Part shown: piece by piece, positions 9,570-18,450 of the stretch
Numbering within the stretch: the stretch's first letter is position 1
Layout: each line of letters starts with the position of its first letter
NCBI RefSeq assembly: GCF_003052515.2
Contig: NZ_QARE02000017.1
Coordinates: 1 to 64,000 of the forward strand
DNA: 64,000 nucleotides
Direction: 5' to 3'
From: Pseudomonas sp. RIT409
GTDB taxonomy: Bacteria > Pseudomonadota > Gammaproteobacteria > Pseudomonadales > Pseudomonadaceae
Made by a program: the position numbers and the translations under genes
The notes under the pieces: generated by a model
Database searches by the model: none
Told to the model about the DNA's origin: nothing
The model's input: the letters and a program-made list of their open reading frames with translations, nothing else

Positions 9570-10292
9570 ATGACCCGCCGCACTTTCCTCATCACCGGAG
9601 CCAGTAAAGGCATCGGTCGTGCGTTGTCCGAGACCCTTGTCGCCGCCGGCCACCAAGTGGTGGGCATCGCCCGCCACGCCGACGACCCGACCTTCCCCGG
9701 CGTCCTCAAAGCCATGGACCTGAGCGACAAGGATCAGACCCGCTGTGGCCTGGCCGAGCTGGCGCAGCATTATCCATTCGATGGCGTGGTCAACAATGTC
9801 GGCCTGGTGCGCCCGCAGGCGCTGGGGCAGATCCAGCTAGACGATTTCGACGCGGTGATGAGCGTCAACCTGCATTCGGCCCTGCTGGCCACTCAGGCCT
9901 TGCTGCCGCACATGCGCCAGCAAGGCTGGGGCCGCATCGTCAATATTTCCAGCCTGACGGTGCTCGGGATTACCCAGCGCACCGCCTACGCCGCCGCCAA
10001 GGCAGCACTGATCAGCTTCACTCGTTCATGGGCGCTGGAGCTTGCGCAGACGGGCATCACCGTCAATGCCGTCGCCCCCGGTCCGACCGAAACCGAGCTG
10101 TTCCGGCAGAACAACCCCGTGGGAAGCGAAGGCGAGAAACGCTACCTCGCCGGCGTGCCCATGGGGCGGTTCGGCCAGCCGGAAGAAATTGCCTCAGCCA
10201 TCGCCTTCTTGTTGTCGGAACAGAGCGGCTTCATTACTGGCCAGACCCTGTTCGTCGATGGGGGCGCCTCGGTCGGCAAAGCCGCATTTTGA
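9570..10292 (+). CDS. SDR family oxidoreductase (FabG-like)
   Basis: 240 residues. The cofactor motif TGASKGIG is at residues 8-15, NNVG near residue 74, the catalytic Ser in NISSLT, YAAAKAA as the YxxxK pair, and a C-terminal GFITGQTLFVDGG typical of FabG-like SDRs. A strong ribosome site (AAGGAG) stands before the ATG. It is downstream of the MFS gene and ends at a strong hairpin at 10404-10431. Confidence 0.88.
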   Translation: MTRRTFLITGASKGIGRALSETLVAAGHQVVGIARHADDPTFPGVLKAMDLSDKDQTRCGLAELAQHYPFDGVVNNVGLVRPQALGQIQLDDFDAVMSVNLHSALLATQALLPHMRQQGWGRIVNISSLTVLGITQRTAYAAAKAALISFTRSWALELAQTGITVNAVAPGPTETELFRQNNPVGSEGEKRYLAGVPMGRFGQPEEIASAIAFLLSEQSGFITGQTLFVDGGASVGKAAF

Positions 10293-10403
10293 AGGATTGG
10301 ACCGCCCGAGGCCTTCGGCGTGTAGCGGCGCCGCGCGAGAATCAGAGGCGCCAGCGTATTCCCCCCGTTCCCGCCCGCCCGCGTCTTTAACGCGCGAGCG
10401 CAA

Positions 10404-10431
10404 ACCACCGACGCTTTCGAGCGTCGGTGGT
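10404..10431. terminator. Bidirectional hairpin terminator
   Basis: ACCACCGACGCT-TTCG-AGCGTCGGTGGT, a perfect 12-bp stem with a stable TTCG tetraloop, between two convergent genes and touching the stop codon of the esterase gene. T-runs are poor, so efficiency is uncertain. Confidence 0.65.
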
Positions 10432-11150
10432 CACTTCAACTGTGCGGCAATCCAGCCCTTCAGATCCTCCACCTCATTGGACGTGATGGTGTGCCCCGCG
10501 CCAGGGTAGGCGTGGAACGCAGGGTTGATCAGCAGGTTCTCGAGCACGGTCCGCGCCTCAGTGGCACCCGTGAACGGCACGCGGTTGTCTGCCTGGCCAT
10601 GCCCGATGAAGACACGCAGAGACTTCAGGCGGTCGTCCGGTTGCAGCCTGGCGTTGAGCGCCGAAAGGATTTTCCCGCTCAGTGGCGCGATCCCGCGCAC
10701 CAGTTCCGGATGTTGCAGGCCGATCTGGTAGGTCATCATGGCGCCTTGGCTGAAACCCACGAGGATCACTTTGTCCGGCTGCGTACGGTACTTCTCCGTC
10801 GCCTGTTCGATGAAGGTCCTGAGCAGGTCGGTGCTCGTGTCGACATCGCGGGTCACGCCCTCGTATTCGGCTTGATCGGTGTCTTGGGTGAACCACTTGT
10901 ACCCTCCGCCGTCGACCTCCAGCGGCGCACGCACCGACAGGTAGCTGAAATCGCGGGGTAACTCGTCCTTGATGCCGAACAGATCACGCTCATCACTGCC
11001 GTAACCGTGCAAGAAGATGATCAGGGGCTTGTCATGGGTGTCGGCAGGGGCTGCGGCGAGATAGGGTAACGCCAGATCAGTCAGCAAGGCCGGGGCGGCA
11101 TGGGCGAAGCCTGTGAACACGCACAGCAACGCGGCGAAAAAACTCTTCAT
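10431..11150 (-). CDS. Exported phospholipase/carboxylesterase-type hydrolase
   Basis: 239 residues from the ATG at 11150, which opens a Sec signal peptide (MKSFFAALLCVFTGFAHA, cleavage after AHA). The alpha/beta-hydrolase core has the oxyanion strand FLHGYGSDERDLFG, the nucleophile elbow GFSQGAMM, a late Asp (GQADNRVPF) and a final His (YPGAGHTI). This matches the phospholipase/carboxylesterase (YpfH-like) family, located in the periplasm. The frame extends further upstream, but that part has no coding character. Confidence 0.85.
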   Translation of the reverse strand: MKSFFAALLCVFTGFAHAAPALLTDLALPYLAAAPADTHDKPLIIFLHGYGSDERDLFGIKDELPRDFSYLSVRAPLEVDGGGYKWFTQDTDQAEYEGVTRDVDTSTDLLRTFIEQATEKYRTQPDKVILVGFSQGAMMTYQIGLQHPELVRGIAPLSGKILSALNARLQPDDRLKSLRVFIGHGQADNRVPFTGATEARTVLENLLINPAFHAYPGAGHTITSNEVEDLKGWIAAQLK

Positions 11151-11358
11151 TGAAAACGGGCCCTTTGAGGAAAACGTCGGGCCCATCATACGCAGCAGGC
11201 ATCGGATGTCAGCCCGCAATCGATGGGTAAAGGCTGTCGGGAAGCTGTACAGCCCGCCAATAGGCCTGTACGAACACCTGAGGCGGGCCTGGCCATGGGC
11301 CCAGATCAGCACGCCCTGCAGAATGTCCGTGCGGCGTTCGAGGCCCAACCCTTCAGCG

Positions 11359-12684
11359 TCACTCCTGGAGCGCAGCCAGCCCCAAATGCTCGCGTAACGT
11401 CGAGCCTTCGTAGGCCGTGCGGAACAATCCTTTGCGCTGCAGGTGCGGAATCACACTCTCGACGAATTCGCTGAACGACCCCGGCAAATAGGCGGGGGAA
11501 ATCACGAAACCATCGCACCCGCCCTGAGTGAAGAGTTCAGCCAACTGATCGGCGATCTGGGCTCCGGTGCCCACCAATTGCGGCACGCGGACGCTGCTGG
11601 CAAAGATCCTTCCCAATGCTTCCAATGTGGTGTCGGCCCCCTGCATCAGCAGCTTTTCCGCGGCAGCCGGATGAATGGACGGCGCTCGCGCGACTTCTGC
11701 CAGCGTCGATGATAGGGAAAAGGGCGACAAATCGACGTTCAACTGCGACGCCAGCGTCACCAACCCCAACTCCGGCCGCGCCAGTGCATTGTGTTTGTCG
11801 CGCTTGGCTCGAGCTTCCGCTTCGCTGCCGCCGATAAAGGGCATTACCGCCGTCAACACCTTGCAACTGTCCGCGCTGCGTCCTTGCTGTACCACTTGGC
11901 CGCGGACATCTTCGCGAAACGCTTGCATGGCTTTCAAATGCGGATGAATGGTGAAAATCGCCTCAGCCCATCGCGCCCCGAAACGCCGCCCGCGGCCCGA
12001 CGAGCCGGCTTGAATCAAGACCGGGCGGCCTTGCGGGCCACGCGGAATGTTCAAGGGCCCTTCCACCCGGAACCAATCACCCTGGTGCTGCACGGAGCTG
12101 ATCTTCGATGGATCGGCCAATACGCCGTTTTCACGGTCCAGCTTCAATGCTCCCGGCGCCCAACTGCGCCAGAGCTTGAGCGCGACCTCGACGAATTCGT
12201 CGGCGCGGTCGTATCGCAAGTCATGCTCCAAGTGCTTGTCCTTGCCGAACAAACGCCCTTCGCTGTCATTCATCGACGTGACGATGTTCCAGGCAGCACG
12301 CCCCTTCGACAGATGATCGAGCGTCGCGAACTCGCGGGCGATATGCGCAGGCTCGTAATAGGTGGTCGACCGAGTGGCCCCCAGCCCCAACTTGCGGGTC
12401 TGGCCCACCAGATAAGAGAGGATCGGCAGCGGGTCCAGCCGGGTGGCGTCCTGTGCGCCATAGCGCAGCGCAGTGTCGCGGGATCCGCCCATCTGGTCGC
12501 CCACGGCCAGGCGGTCAGCGAAGAACAGGAAGTCGAACAACCCCTCCTCCACCACCTGGGCGGTGCGGCTGTAATACTCGGGGTCCAGGTAATTGCCCAG
12601 GGTTTCCGGGTGGCGCCAGACGGCGTGGCTGTGAATGACCGGCCCACTGAGCAGGAAGGCCGACAGGTGAATTTGGCGACTCAT
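11359..12684 (-). CDS. FMN-dependent monooxygenase (NtaA/SnaA/DszA-type LLM family)
   Basis: 441 residues, the usual length of the NtaA/SnaA/DszA branch of bacterial-luciferase-like monooxygenases. Recognisable segments include AVWRHPETLGNYLDPEYY, TSMNDSEGRLFG and PQGRPVLIQAGSSGRG. Members use FMNH2 from a separate reductase to cleave C-S or C-N bonds in organosulfur compounds or chelators. It is 18 bp downstream of a sulfonate-type binding protein gene on the same strand, which points to sulfur scavenging. No flavin reductase or permease gene is adjacent. Confidence 0.88.
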   Translation of the reverse strand: MSRQIHLSAFLLSGPVIHSHAVWRHPETLGNYLDPEYYSRTAQVVEEGLFDFLFFADRLAVGDQMGGSRDTALRYGAQDATRLDPLPILSYLVGQTRKLGLGATRSTTYYEPAHIAREFATLDHLSKGRAAWNIVTSMNDSEGRLFGKDKHLEHDLRYDRADEFVEVALKLWRSWAPGALKLDRENGVLADPSKISSVQHQGDWFRVEGPLNIPRGPQGRPVLIQAGSSGRGRRFGARWAEAIFTIHPHLKAMQAFREDVRGQVVQQGRSADSCKVLTAVMPFIGGSEAEARAKRDKHNALARPELGLVTLASQLNVDLSPFSLSSTLAEVARAPSIHPAAAEKLLMQGADTTLEALGRIFASSVRVPQLVGTGAQIADQLAELFTQGGCDGFVISPAYLPGSFSEFVESVIPHLQRKGLFRTAYEGSTLREHLGLAALQE

Positions 12685-12702
12685 GAGGTTCTCCCGCCCT
12701 GC

Positions 12703-13644
12703 TTAGTGAGCCTGGGGCGTCCAGACGGCAATATCGGAAATGGTCAGCGGCTTCGGAATCAGCTTGGCCTCGTAGTAATAGTCAGCGATGCGTTGCTGCT
12801 CGGCCAATTGGTCCACCTTGACCGGGACAATGTCGTAGCTGCGCCGGCTGTTGGCCAATTCCACGGTCTCAGGCGGGATGTTGCCCCACAGCGGCGCCAG
12901 CTTCTTGGCCGCTTCCTGGGGGTGGCCTTTGACCCACTGCCCCGTGTCGCGAAGGGTGTCGAACACCACTTGCAGCACATCCGGGTGAGCCTTGGCGAAG
13001 CGCGTATTGGCGACGTAGAAGCGGTTGTAGTTGGCGATGCCGTCCTTGCCGTCGGCAATCACCCGAACATGGTGTTCGCGTTGCTGCGTCGCCAGGAACG
13101 GGTCCCAGATGGCCCAGGCATCGACATTGCCGCTGGAAAATGCCGCCACGCCATCCGGCGCTTCCAGATACACCGGTGTGATGTCTGCCAGCGTCAGCCC
13201 GGCTTTCTTGAGCGCCGAAATCAGCAGAAAATTGCTGCCCGAACCTTTGGAGACCGCCACCCGCTTGCCCTTGAGATCGGCCACCGTGCGGATGGGTGAG
13301 GCGTCCTGGACGATGATCGCCTGCGCGCTCGGCGATGGGTTCTCTCGGGCGTAGTAGGTCAACGGGGTATTGGCAGCCTGGGTGAACAGCGCGAAGGCAT
13401 CCGCCACATCGGCGTGCAGGTCGACACTTCCCGCATTCATCGCACTCAACAGGCCGCTGCTGAACTCATGCCAGTTGACGGTAAAACCCAAGGGCTTGAG
13501 GCGTTGTTCGAGCTGGCCATCATTCTTGAGCAAGATCCAGAGCGTCGATGAGCGCTGGTAACCGATATCGATCACCTGCTCGGCCTGCGCCGCCACGGTG
13601 GTCAGCAGCAGAGCAGCTGCCAGGAAAAGTTTACGAAGGGGCAT
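12703..13644 (-). CDS. ABC transporter substrate-binding protein, aliphatic sulfonate type
   Basis: 313 residues from the ATG at 13644, which has AAGGA upstream and opens a signal peptide (MPLRKLFLAAALLLTTVAAQA). The body follows the SsuA/TauA pattern: DIGYQRSSTL near the mature N-terminus, DLKGKRVAVSKGSGSNFLL, and GNVDAWAIWDPF. A periplasmic binder of sulfonates or similar organosulfur compounds, delivering to an ABC permease not encoded here. It shares an operon with the monooxygenase at 11359. Confidence 0.88.
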   Translation of the reverse strand: MPLRKLFLAAALLLTTVAAQAEQVIDIGYQRSSTLWILLKNDGQLEQRLKPLGFTVNWHEFSSGLLSAMNAGSVDLHADVADAFALFTQAANTPLTYYARENPSPSAQAIIVQDASPIRTVADLKGKRVAVSKGSGSNFLLISALKKAGLTLADITPVYLEAPDGVAAFSSGNVDAWAIWDPFLATQQREHHVRVIADGKDGIANYNRFYVANTRFAKAHPDVLQVVFDTLRDTGQWVKGHPQEAAKKLAPLWGNIPPETVELANSRRSYDIVPVKVDQLAEQQRIADYYYEAKLIPKPLTISDIAVWTPQAH

Positions 13645-13853
13645 GACGATCCTTGGGGGCGGTTGTAGAAAAGGGCCCGACGCGTTCAGCACCGAAAGGC
13701 ATGAGTGCCGGCCATGTAAGTTATTTTTGATTATAAAAACCGCGGAGAATTATTAAAGAAACGTATAGATCTAAGCTTATGCCGGGCACCGAGTGGAACG
13801 CCTCACACCCCCGCGAGGTCTAGGATGAGGTGAGCCCGACCGAGGAAGTGATC

Positions 13854-14297
13854 GTGAATATTTTTGAAGCCCTGAGAGAAAGCCATGACCGTCAGCGCGG
13901 CTACGCCGATGCCTTGATCAAGACCCACGGCGACACGAAAGAGCGAGCCGACGCCTACGAGCAGTTGAAGGCCGAGCTGCAAGCCCACGAAACTGCCGAA
14001 GAACGTTTTTTCTACATTCCTCTCATGGCCTACGACAACGGCGTCGATCTCAGCCGACACGCCATATCGGAACACCATGAGATGGACGAGATGATGGAAG
14101 AGCTCGACGAGACCGACATGTCCAGTCCGGCGTGGCTGGCGACCGCGAAAAAGCTGTCGGAAAAGGTGCACCACCATCTTAAGGAAGAAGAACACAAATT
14201 CTTCCAGATGGCCGGGAAGCTGCTGGACGACCAACAGAAAGAAACGCTGGCGAGCCGCTACGTGAAAGAGTACGAGGAGCAGCTGGCCGAGGCGTGA
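13854..14297 (+). CDS. Hemerythrin-like HHE domain protein
   Basis: 147 residues from GTG 13854, which has GAGGAA at 13842-13847; a GTG at 13830 in the same frame is the alternative. The His/Glu ligands of a hemerythrin di-iron helix bundle are visible: ESHDRQR, QAHETAEERFF, SEHHEMDEMM and KVHHHLKEEEHKFF. Small cytoplasmic proteins of this family bind O2 or NO or protect against oxidative stress. Monocistronic. Confidence 0.88.
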   Translation: MNIFEALRESHDRQRGYADALIKTHGDTKERADAYEQLKAELQAHETAEERFFYIPLMAYDNGVDLSRHAISEHHEMDEMMEELDETDMSSPAWLATAKKLSEKVHHHLKEEEHKFFQMAGKLLDDQQKETLASRYVKEYEEQLAEA

Positions 14298-14407
14298 AAC
14301 CGTCCGCCGGCTTCGAGGTGGGTGCGGTGGCGGCGAAAGAAGACGCCACCGCCCTGATCAGCCAAGTGTCGGCACACGTGCCGGATGGCCGGTTGACTGT
14401 CAGGCCT

Positions 14408-15406
14408 TCAAGGATCGACCTGTGCCATGAGCTCGGGGACCGATTCGGTTCTTCTCGCGTAGCGCTGAGCCAGAACCGCGCAGACCATCAGTTGGATCTG
14501 GTGAAACAGCATCAAGGGCAAGATCAACACCCCGATGGTGCTGCCCGCGAACAGGACTTGTGCCATCGGGACACCGGTCGCCAGGCTTTTCTTCGACCCG
14601 CAGAACAGGATAGTGATGCGGTCTTCCAGGCTGAAACCGAACGCCTTGCCCAGTAGGGTCGAGATGACCAGCACCAGCGTCAGCACGATGCCACACACCG
14701 CCACCAGGCCGACCAAGTCCCACAGCGGAATCTTGTGCCAGAGACCTTCGTTGACCGCTTCACTGAAGGCCCCATAGACCACCAGCAGGATGGAACCTTG
14801 GTCGACGTATTTCAGCCAGTGTTTGTTGCGCCCCACCCAGCCGCCAATCCAGCGGCGCGCAATCTGACCGGCGATGAAGGGAAGTAGCAGCTGGATACTG
14901 ATTTTCACGATCGCGTCGACGGTCGAGCCGCCGTCGCCATGAACATTCAGCAGCAACGTGACAAGAAGCGGCGTGATGAAAATCCCGAATAGGCTCGAGG
15001 CTGCAGCGCTGCAGATCGCAGCGGGAATGTTGCCTCTGGCCAGCGACGTGAAGGCGATGGCCGATTGCACGGTCGCCGGCAACGCGCACAGATACAGAAT
15101 GCCCATGTACAAGTCGTTGCCGATCAGCGGCGACAGAACCGGCTTGAGCGCCAACCCCAGCAGCGGAAAGATCACGAACGTCAAACCGAATACCAGCACA
15201 TGCAAGCGCCAGTGACCGGCGCCCGCAATGATCGACTCGCGGGACAGCTTGGCGCCATGGAGGAAAAACAGCAGTGCGATCGCGATGTTGGTGAGCCAAC
15301 TGAAACCCACCGCGACCTGGCCGCTGGCGGGAAGCACACTGGCAATGATCACCACAGCGATCAGCGTCAACGTGAAATTATCGGGGAGAAAGCGAGGACG
15401 ACTCAT
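14408..15406 (-). CDS. Bile acid:sodium symporter family transporter (YfeH-like)
   Basis: 332 residues with about ten hydrophobic segments. It resembles the SBF-like/YfeH group: an N-terminal LPDNFTLTLIAVV segment, FFLHGAKLSRESI, the conserved LPATVQSAIAFTSLARGN, and FCGSKKSLATGVPMA in the last third. An inner-membrane transporter; its substrate in this subgroup is not established. A single gene, convergent with the hemerythrin gene. Confidence 0.85.
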   Translation of the reverse strand: MSRPRFLPDNFTLTLIAVVIIASVLPASGQVAVGFSWLTNIAIALLFFLHGAKLSRESIIAGAGHWRLHVLVFGLTFVIFPLLGLALKPVLSPLIGNDLYMGILYLCALPATVQSAIAFTSLARGNIPAAICSAAASSLFGIFITPLLVTLLLNVHGDGGSTVDAIVKISIQLLLPFIAGQIARRWIGGWVGRNKHWLKYVDQGSILLVVYGAFSEAVNEGLWHKIPLWDLVGLVAVCGIVLTLVLVISTLLGKAFGFSLEDRITILFCGSKKSLATGVPMAQVLFAGSTIGVLILPLMLFHQIQLMVCAVLAQRYARRTESVPELMAQVDP

Positions 15407-15511
15407 GGGCGTTATCCGGTCAAGGCATGGACAGTGTTGCGACTGTACGCCTTCAGACAGGTGCGGGCTAACGCCAATGAGTCCGTGAATAGCGGCAAAA
15501 GGACAGATTGA

Positions 15512-15775
15512 TCAGGACAGCCCGCCCTCTATCACCCTCAACACGGTGACCCGTTGTTTTCCCGGATTTTGCGCGATCATTTGATTGAGCGCAGCCTGCC
15601 ACCGGTGAATGTCCTTCTCCTGCGACAACGCCATCAACGCCTGCCAGCCCATCCCCTGCGATGCAACACGGCTTTCATTGGCCGCTTCGGCCATACGTTC
15701 ACGCTTCATCAGGTTTGCTGCAATTTCCGAGAGGGTACTCACGACGGGCTCCAGGGCGCGCGCGAGGCGCGCCAA
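15512..15775 (-). CDS. Small hypothetical protein
   Basis: Up to 87 residues from a TTG at 15775; an internal ATG at residue 23 (MKRERMAEAAN) would give about 65 residues. The helical, Ala/Glu/Arg-rich body has no motif that I recognise. The start is uncertain and there is no clear ribosome site. Function unknown. Confidence 0.45.
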   Translation of the reverse strand: MARLARALEPVVSTLSEIAANLMKRERMAEAANESRVASQGMGWQALMALSQEKDIHRWQAALNQMIAQNPGKQRVTVLRVIEGGLS

Positions 15776-15912
15776 TACATGACTGCGGGGATGATGCAGG
15801 GTGTCATCACGTCAAAAAAATGGTGATCGCGCCGCCTGCCCCAGGGTTACAGCAAGGTTCAGACCAGTGCCGTGAGCGCCGCAAAAATTCGGACCAGTTG
15901 CACGGCGACTCG

Positions 15913-17091
15913 TCAAACGGGCGGCAGCAGGGTCTCTGCCAAGTTCGTCCGATCCACCAGCCGCGTGCTGTCACGCCCGCCGCGCTTGGACGCGTAAAGC
16001 GCGGCGTCACACTGTTCGATCAACGCGCCAAGGCTCGTCGGAGGGGTGTCGAACAGAATGGCACCAATGCTCAACGTCACCGCCTCAGGGGTGACGAACG
16101 CCACCGATGCCGCGTCGTGAAAGCGCTGGCGCAGCGCCCCACTCAATGCATCGACCTGCTCGTGGGACGTGTCGCTCAACAGGATCACGAACTCGTCGCC
16201 GCCCAACCGCGCGGCCAGCGCTCCATTGGGCAACAGCGAGCGAACCATCTCACTGAGGGTGATCAGCAAGCGGTCACCCGAGAGGTGACCATGCAGGTCG
16301 TTGACCGACTTGAAGTGATCGATGTCGATCAACAACAAGGCACCCAGGCGAAAGGCGCGTACGTCTTCCAGCAAACGAGGTGCACGGACCTCCAGCGCAC
16401 GACGGTTGTACAGCGCGGTGAGAGGGTCGCGGGCCGCCAGACGTTCAATGCGTTTTTCCCGGCGATAGCGTTCCGAGCCCGTCATCGAGAGGGCAATCAG
16501 CATGATTGCCATCGCACCTTCCACCAGCGAAACCTGGATAATTTCCCCTCGAAATGCCGCGAGGTCTATCAAGGTCCCCGGCAGCCCTGCCGTGATGGCC
16601 TTGGCCAGGTAAAACAGCCCATGACCCATTAACACATAGCGCAACTGACCCGCGCCCACACTCAGCGACCTGCCGTGGGGCCGCAGCAGCGAACTGGCCT
16701 TGAACATCAACAACGCCACCAGCGTCGAATTGACCATCAGCATGACCTTGGACCACCACGGCGCCTCGGGCAGCAGCAACATCCCCACCCAAACGGCAAA
16801 AATCAGGTACCAGCCTCGCGCCAGTTTCGACTCGGTAAAGCGTCCCACGCCCAACAGGAACAAGAAGTGCGCCGTGACCAGCAAACCGTTGGCGAACCAG
16901 ATGCCAATGAACAAAATGCCGCTGCTGCGCAAGAGCGCCAGGGTCGACCCCACGGTGATCGTCGCAAAACCGGCGCTCCAGAACAGCAGTGAAGTTTCTC
17001 TGACATGGCGCCACTCAGCAGCCAAGTAAAGCGCGGCAGCGGCTGCCAAGGCGATTGAGAGGGTCAACAGGGTAATTGGGTCGAGCGCCAT
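15913..17091 (-). CDS. Membrane diguanylate cyclase (GGDEF)
   Basis: 392 residues. The N-terminal ~200 residues contain about six hydrophobic segments (a membrane sensor region), followed by a GGDEF domain with DPLTALYNRRAL, the metal site LLIDIDHFKSVND and the active-site loop ARLGGDEFVILLSD. The signature is intact, so c-di-GMP synthesis is expected. No RxxD inhibitory site is seen five residues before GGDEF. No EAL domain. Monocistronic. Confidence 0.9.
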   Translation of the reverse strand: MALDPITLLTLSIALAAAAALYLAAEWRHVRETSLLFWSAGFATITVGSTLALLRSSGILFIGIWFANGLLVTAHFLFLLGVGRFTESKLARGWYLIFAVWVGMLLLPEAPWWSKVMLMVNSTLVALLMFKASSLLRPHGRSLSVGAGQLRYVLMGHGLFYLAKAITAGLPGTLIDLAAFRGEIIQVSLVEGAMAIMLIALSMTGSERYRREKRIERLAARDPLTALYNRRALEVRAPRLLEDVRAFRLGALLLIDIDHFKSVNDLHGHLSGDRLLITLSEMVRSLLPNGALAARLGGDEFVILLSDTSHEQVDALSGALRQRFHDAASVAFVTPEAVTLSIGAILFDTPPTSLGALIEQCDAALYASKRGGRDSTRLVDRTNLAETLLPPV

Positions 17092-17392
17092 AACTGCCTG
17101 GTCTTTCTGTAAAGCGTGGGAAGGACGTCATTGTATGCGTCCGTAGCAGATTCTGTGCCGCAAGTGCGAGCCGCTTTGGAGAATTCACCGGGGGTGTGCC
17201 GGGGCAGTCAGCCATCTAGCCAAGCGTCATAGGCCGAGTGTCTGAGAAGCAGCGGCCTCATTGAGCGGGATGGCTACATTCAGCCATTGCCGGGGTGGAC
17301 GTGGTCAAGCAGTGTGGCGGTTGAGTGTGGAGTGTGGCCTGCCCCTTGCACTTGGCCGATGCAAGGGCTATTTCAGTGTTTGCCCGGACCCA
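17092..17392. other. Intergenic region with nothing recognised
   Basis: About 300 bp between the upstream end of the GGDEF gene and the 3' end of the XRE gene. No convincing reading frame, repeat, tRNA or strong terminator was seen. Confidence 0.5.
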
Positions 17393-17887
17393 TCAAGGGG
17401 ATGAAGATGAACTGGCGATATGCATCAACGCACGGTCAATGAATCGCTGGGAGTCCTTCCTGAACTCGGTGACCTGAGAGGCGAAACTGGCGCCCGGGCT
17501 TTCCCCGTGTGCTGGCTGAAACCAGGTTGCGACGTCCTCGATGACTTGCGTGGTATGGGACAGCGACTGGAAAAGGTCATCCAGTATCAGCCCGGCATCG
17601 ACAGGTTTATTGACTTCACGATATGCCTCGCGCCTACGTTGCGCGAATGCTACAGAGGACAAACCGGGTCCAGCTTTCCCAGCGTCGCGCTCACCTGCGT
17701 TAAACAGGTACAGGAGGTCCACCCCTGCATCGCAGACCCGTTGGAGGTAGTCCGCCTTTGGTAAGCGAAGCCCTTTTTCATAATGACTTTGCGCATTTGG
17801 CTCGACGCCGGCGATCTTTGCGAATGCCAACTGGGTGAGGCCCAGTCTTTTACGCTCGTTTCTCAATCGTGTTCCGAGTAGTTCCAT
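17393..17887 (-). CDS. XRE family helix-turn-helix regulator
   Basis: 164 residues. The HTH is at residues 5-60 (LRNERKRLGLTQLAFAKIAG, EPNAQSHYEKGLRLPKADYLQ). The remaining ~100 residues are mostly helical with no peptidase or cupin signature. It resembles small host or island XRE regulators. The target is not known; the large upstream gap (17888-18450) separates it from a divergent chemoreceptor. Confidence 0.8.
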   Translation of the reverse strand: MELLGTRLRNERKRLGLTQLAFAKIAGVEPNAQSHYEKGLRLPKADYLQRVCDAGVDLLYLFNAGERDAGKAGPGLSSVAFAQRRREAYREVNKPVDAGLILDDLFQSLSHTTQVIEDVATWFQPAHGESPGASFASQVTEFRKDSQRFIDRALMHIASSSSSP

Positions 17888-18450
17888 GTTATTGCTCCTG
17901 CTGAATTCACCTGCGCGGTGTCATCCGCAGATGCAATGGGGGGCTGGAGTGTAAGCGTCCAATTTAAGCTTGGAGCGAAACAGCGCCGCTCTTGGCTGTC
18001 CAACCACAATACTCTTAAACGGATAGCCGAAATGACTTTTCGAATAGAGCTGACCAGTGGTCGGGAAGCGTGATAAGTGGAAAACGTAGACACAGTCAGC
18101 GGTTTGCTATCCGGGTTTTTCGGTGAGTTTCCGACTGAAGGCAAAAAAGCTGGATAAATAAGAAAGCAGCGTCAAGCGAACAACGCTCGCGCCGCTCATG
18201 ATCTTGAAAAGTCTGGTCCGTTATAGATCCGCTGCCATGTGACCCCTGCGACGATGATGGGAAAGCGTTCGGATAGCTGAAAACGTGAACGCTCAGGCCG
18301 CATACCCGCCTTCCACCACTGGCTGCGGGACATTGGCCGCAGTCAAACACTGCCCGATTTCTACGTAGTATTACGAGCATCCTGCCAAGTAAATGGCGAC
18401 TATCATCGTGCCGTTTGCCGACACCCCAATAACAATTCCGGTATTGAACA
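17888..18450. other. Long intergenic region between divergent XRE and chemoreceptor genes
   Basis: 563 bp, more AT-rich than the neighbours. Open frames on the minus strand here have poor composition and no ribosome sites. It must hold the promoters of both genes, but no clear promoter or operator could be assigned. Confidence 0.45.

Noticed and set aside
11791..13299. 502-residue plus-strand open frame
   Set aside because: It runs antisense to the monooxygenase and binding protein genes, both with clear family motifs; composition is that of a shadow frame.
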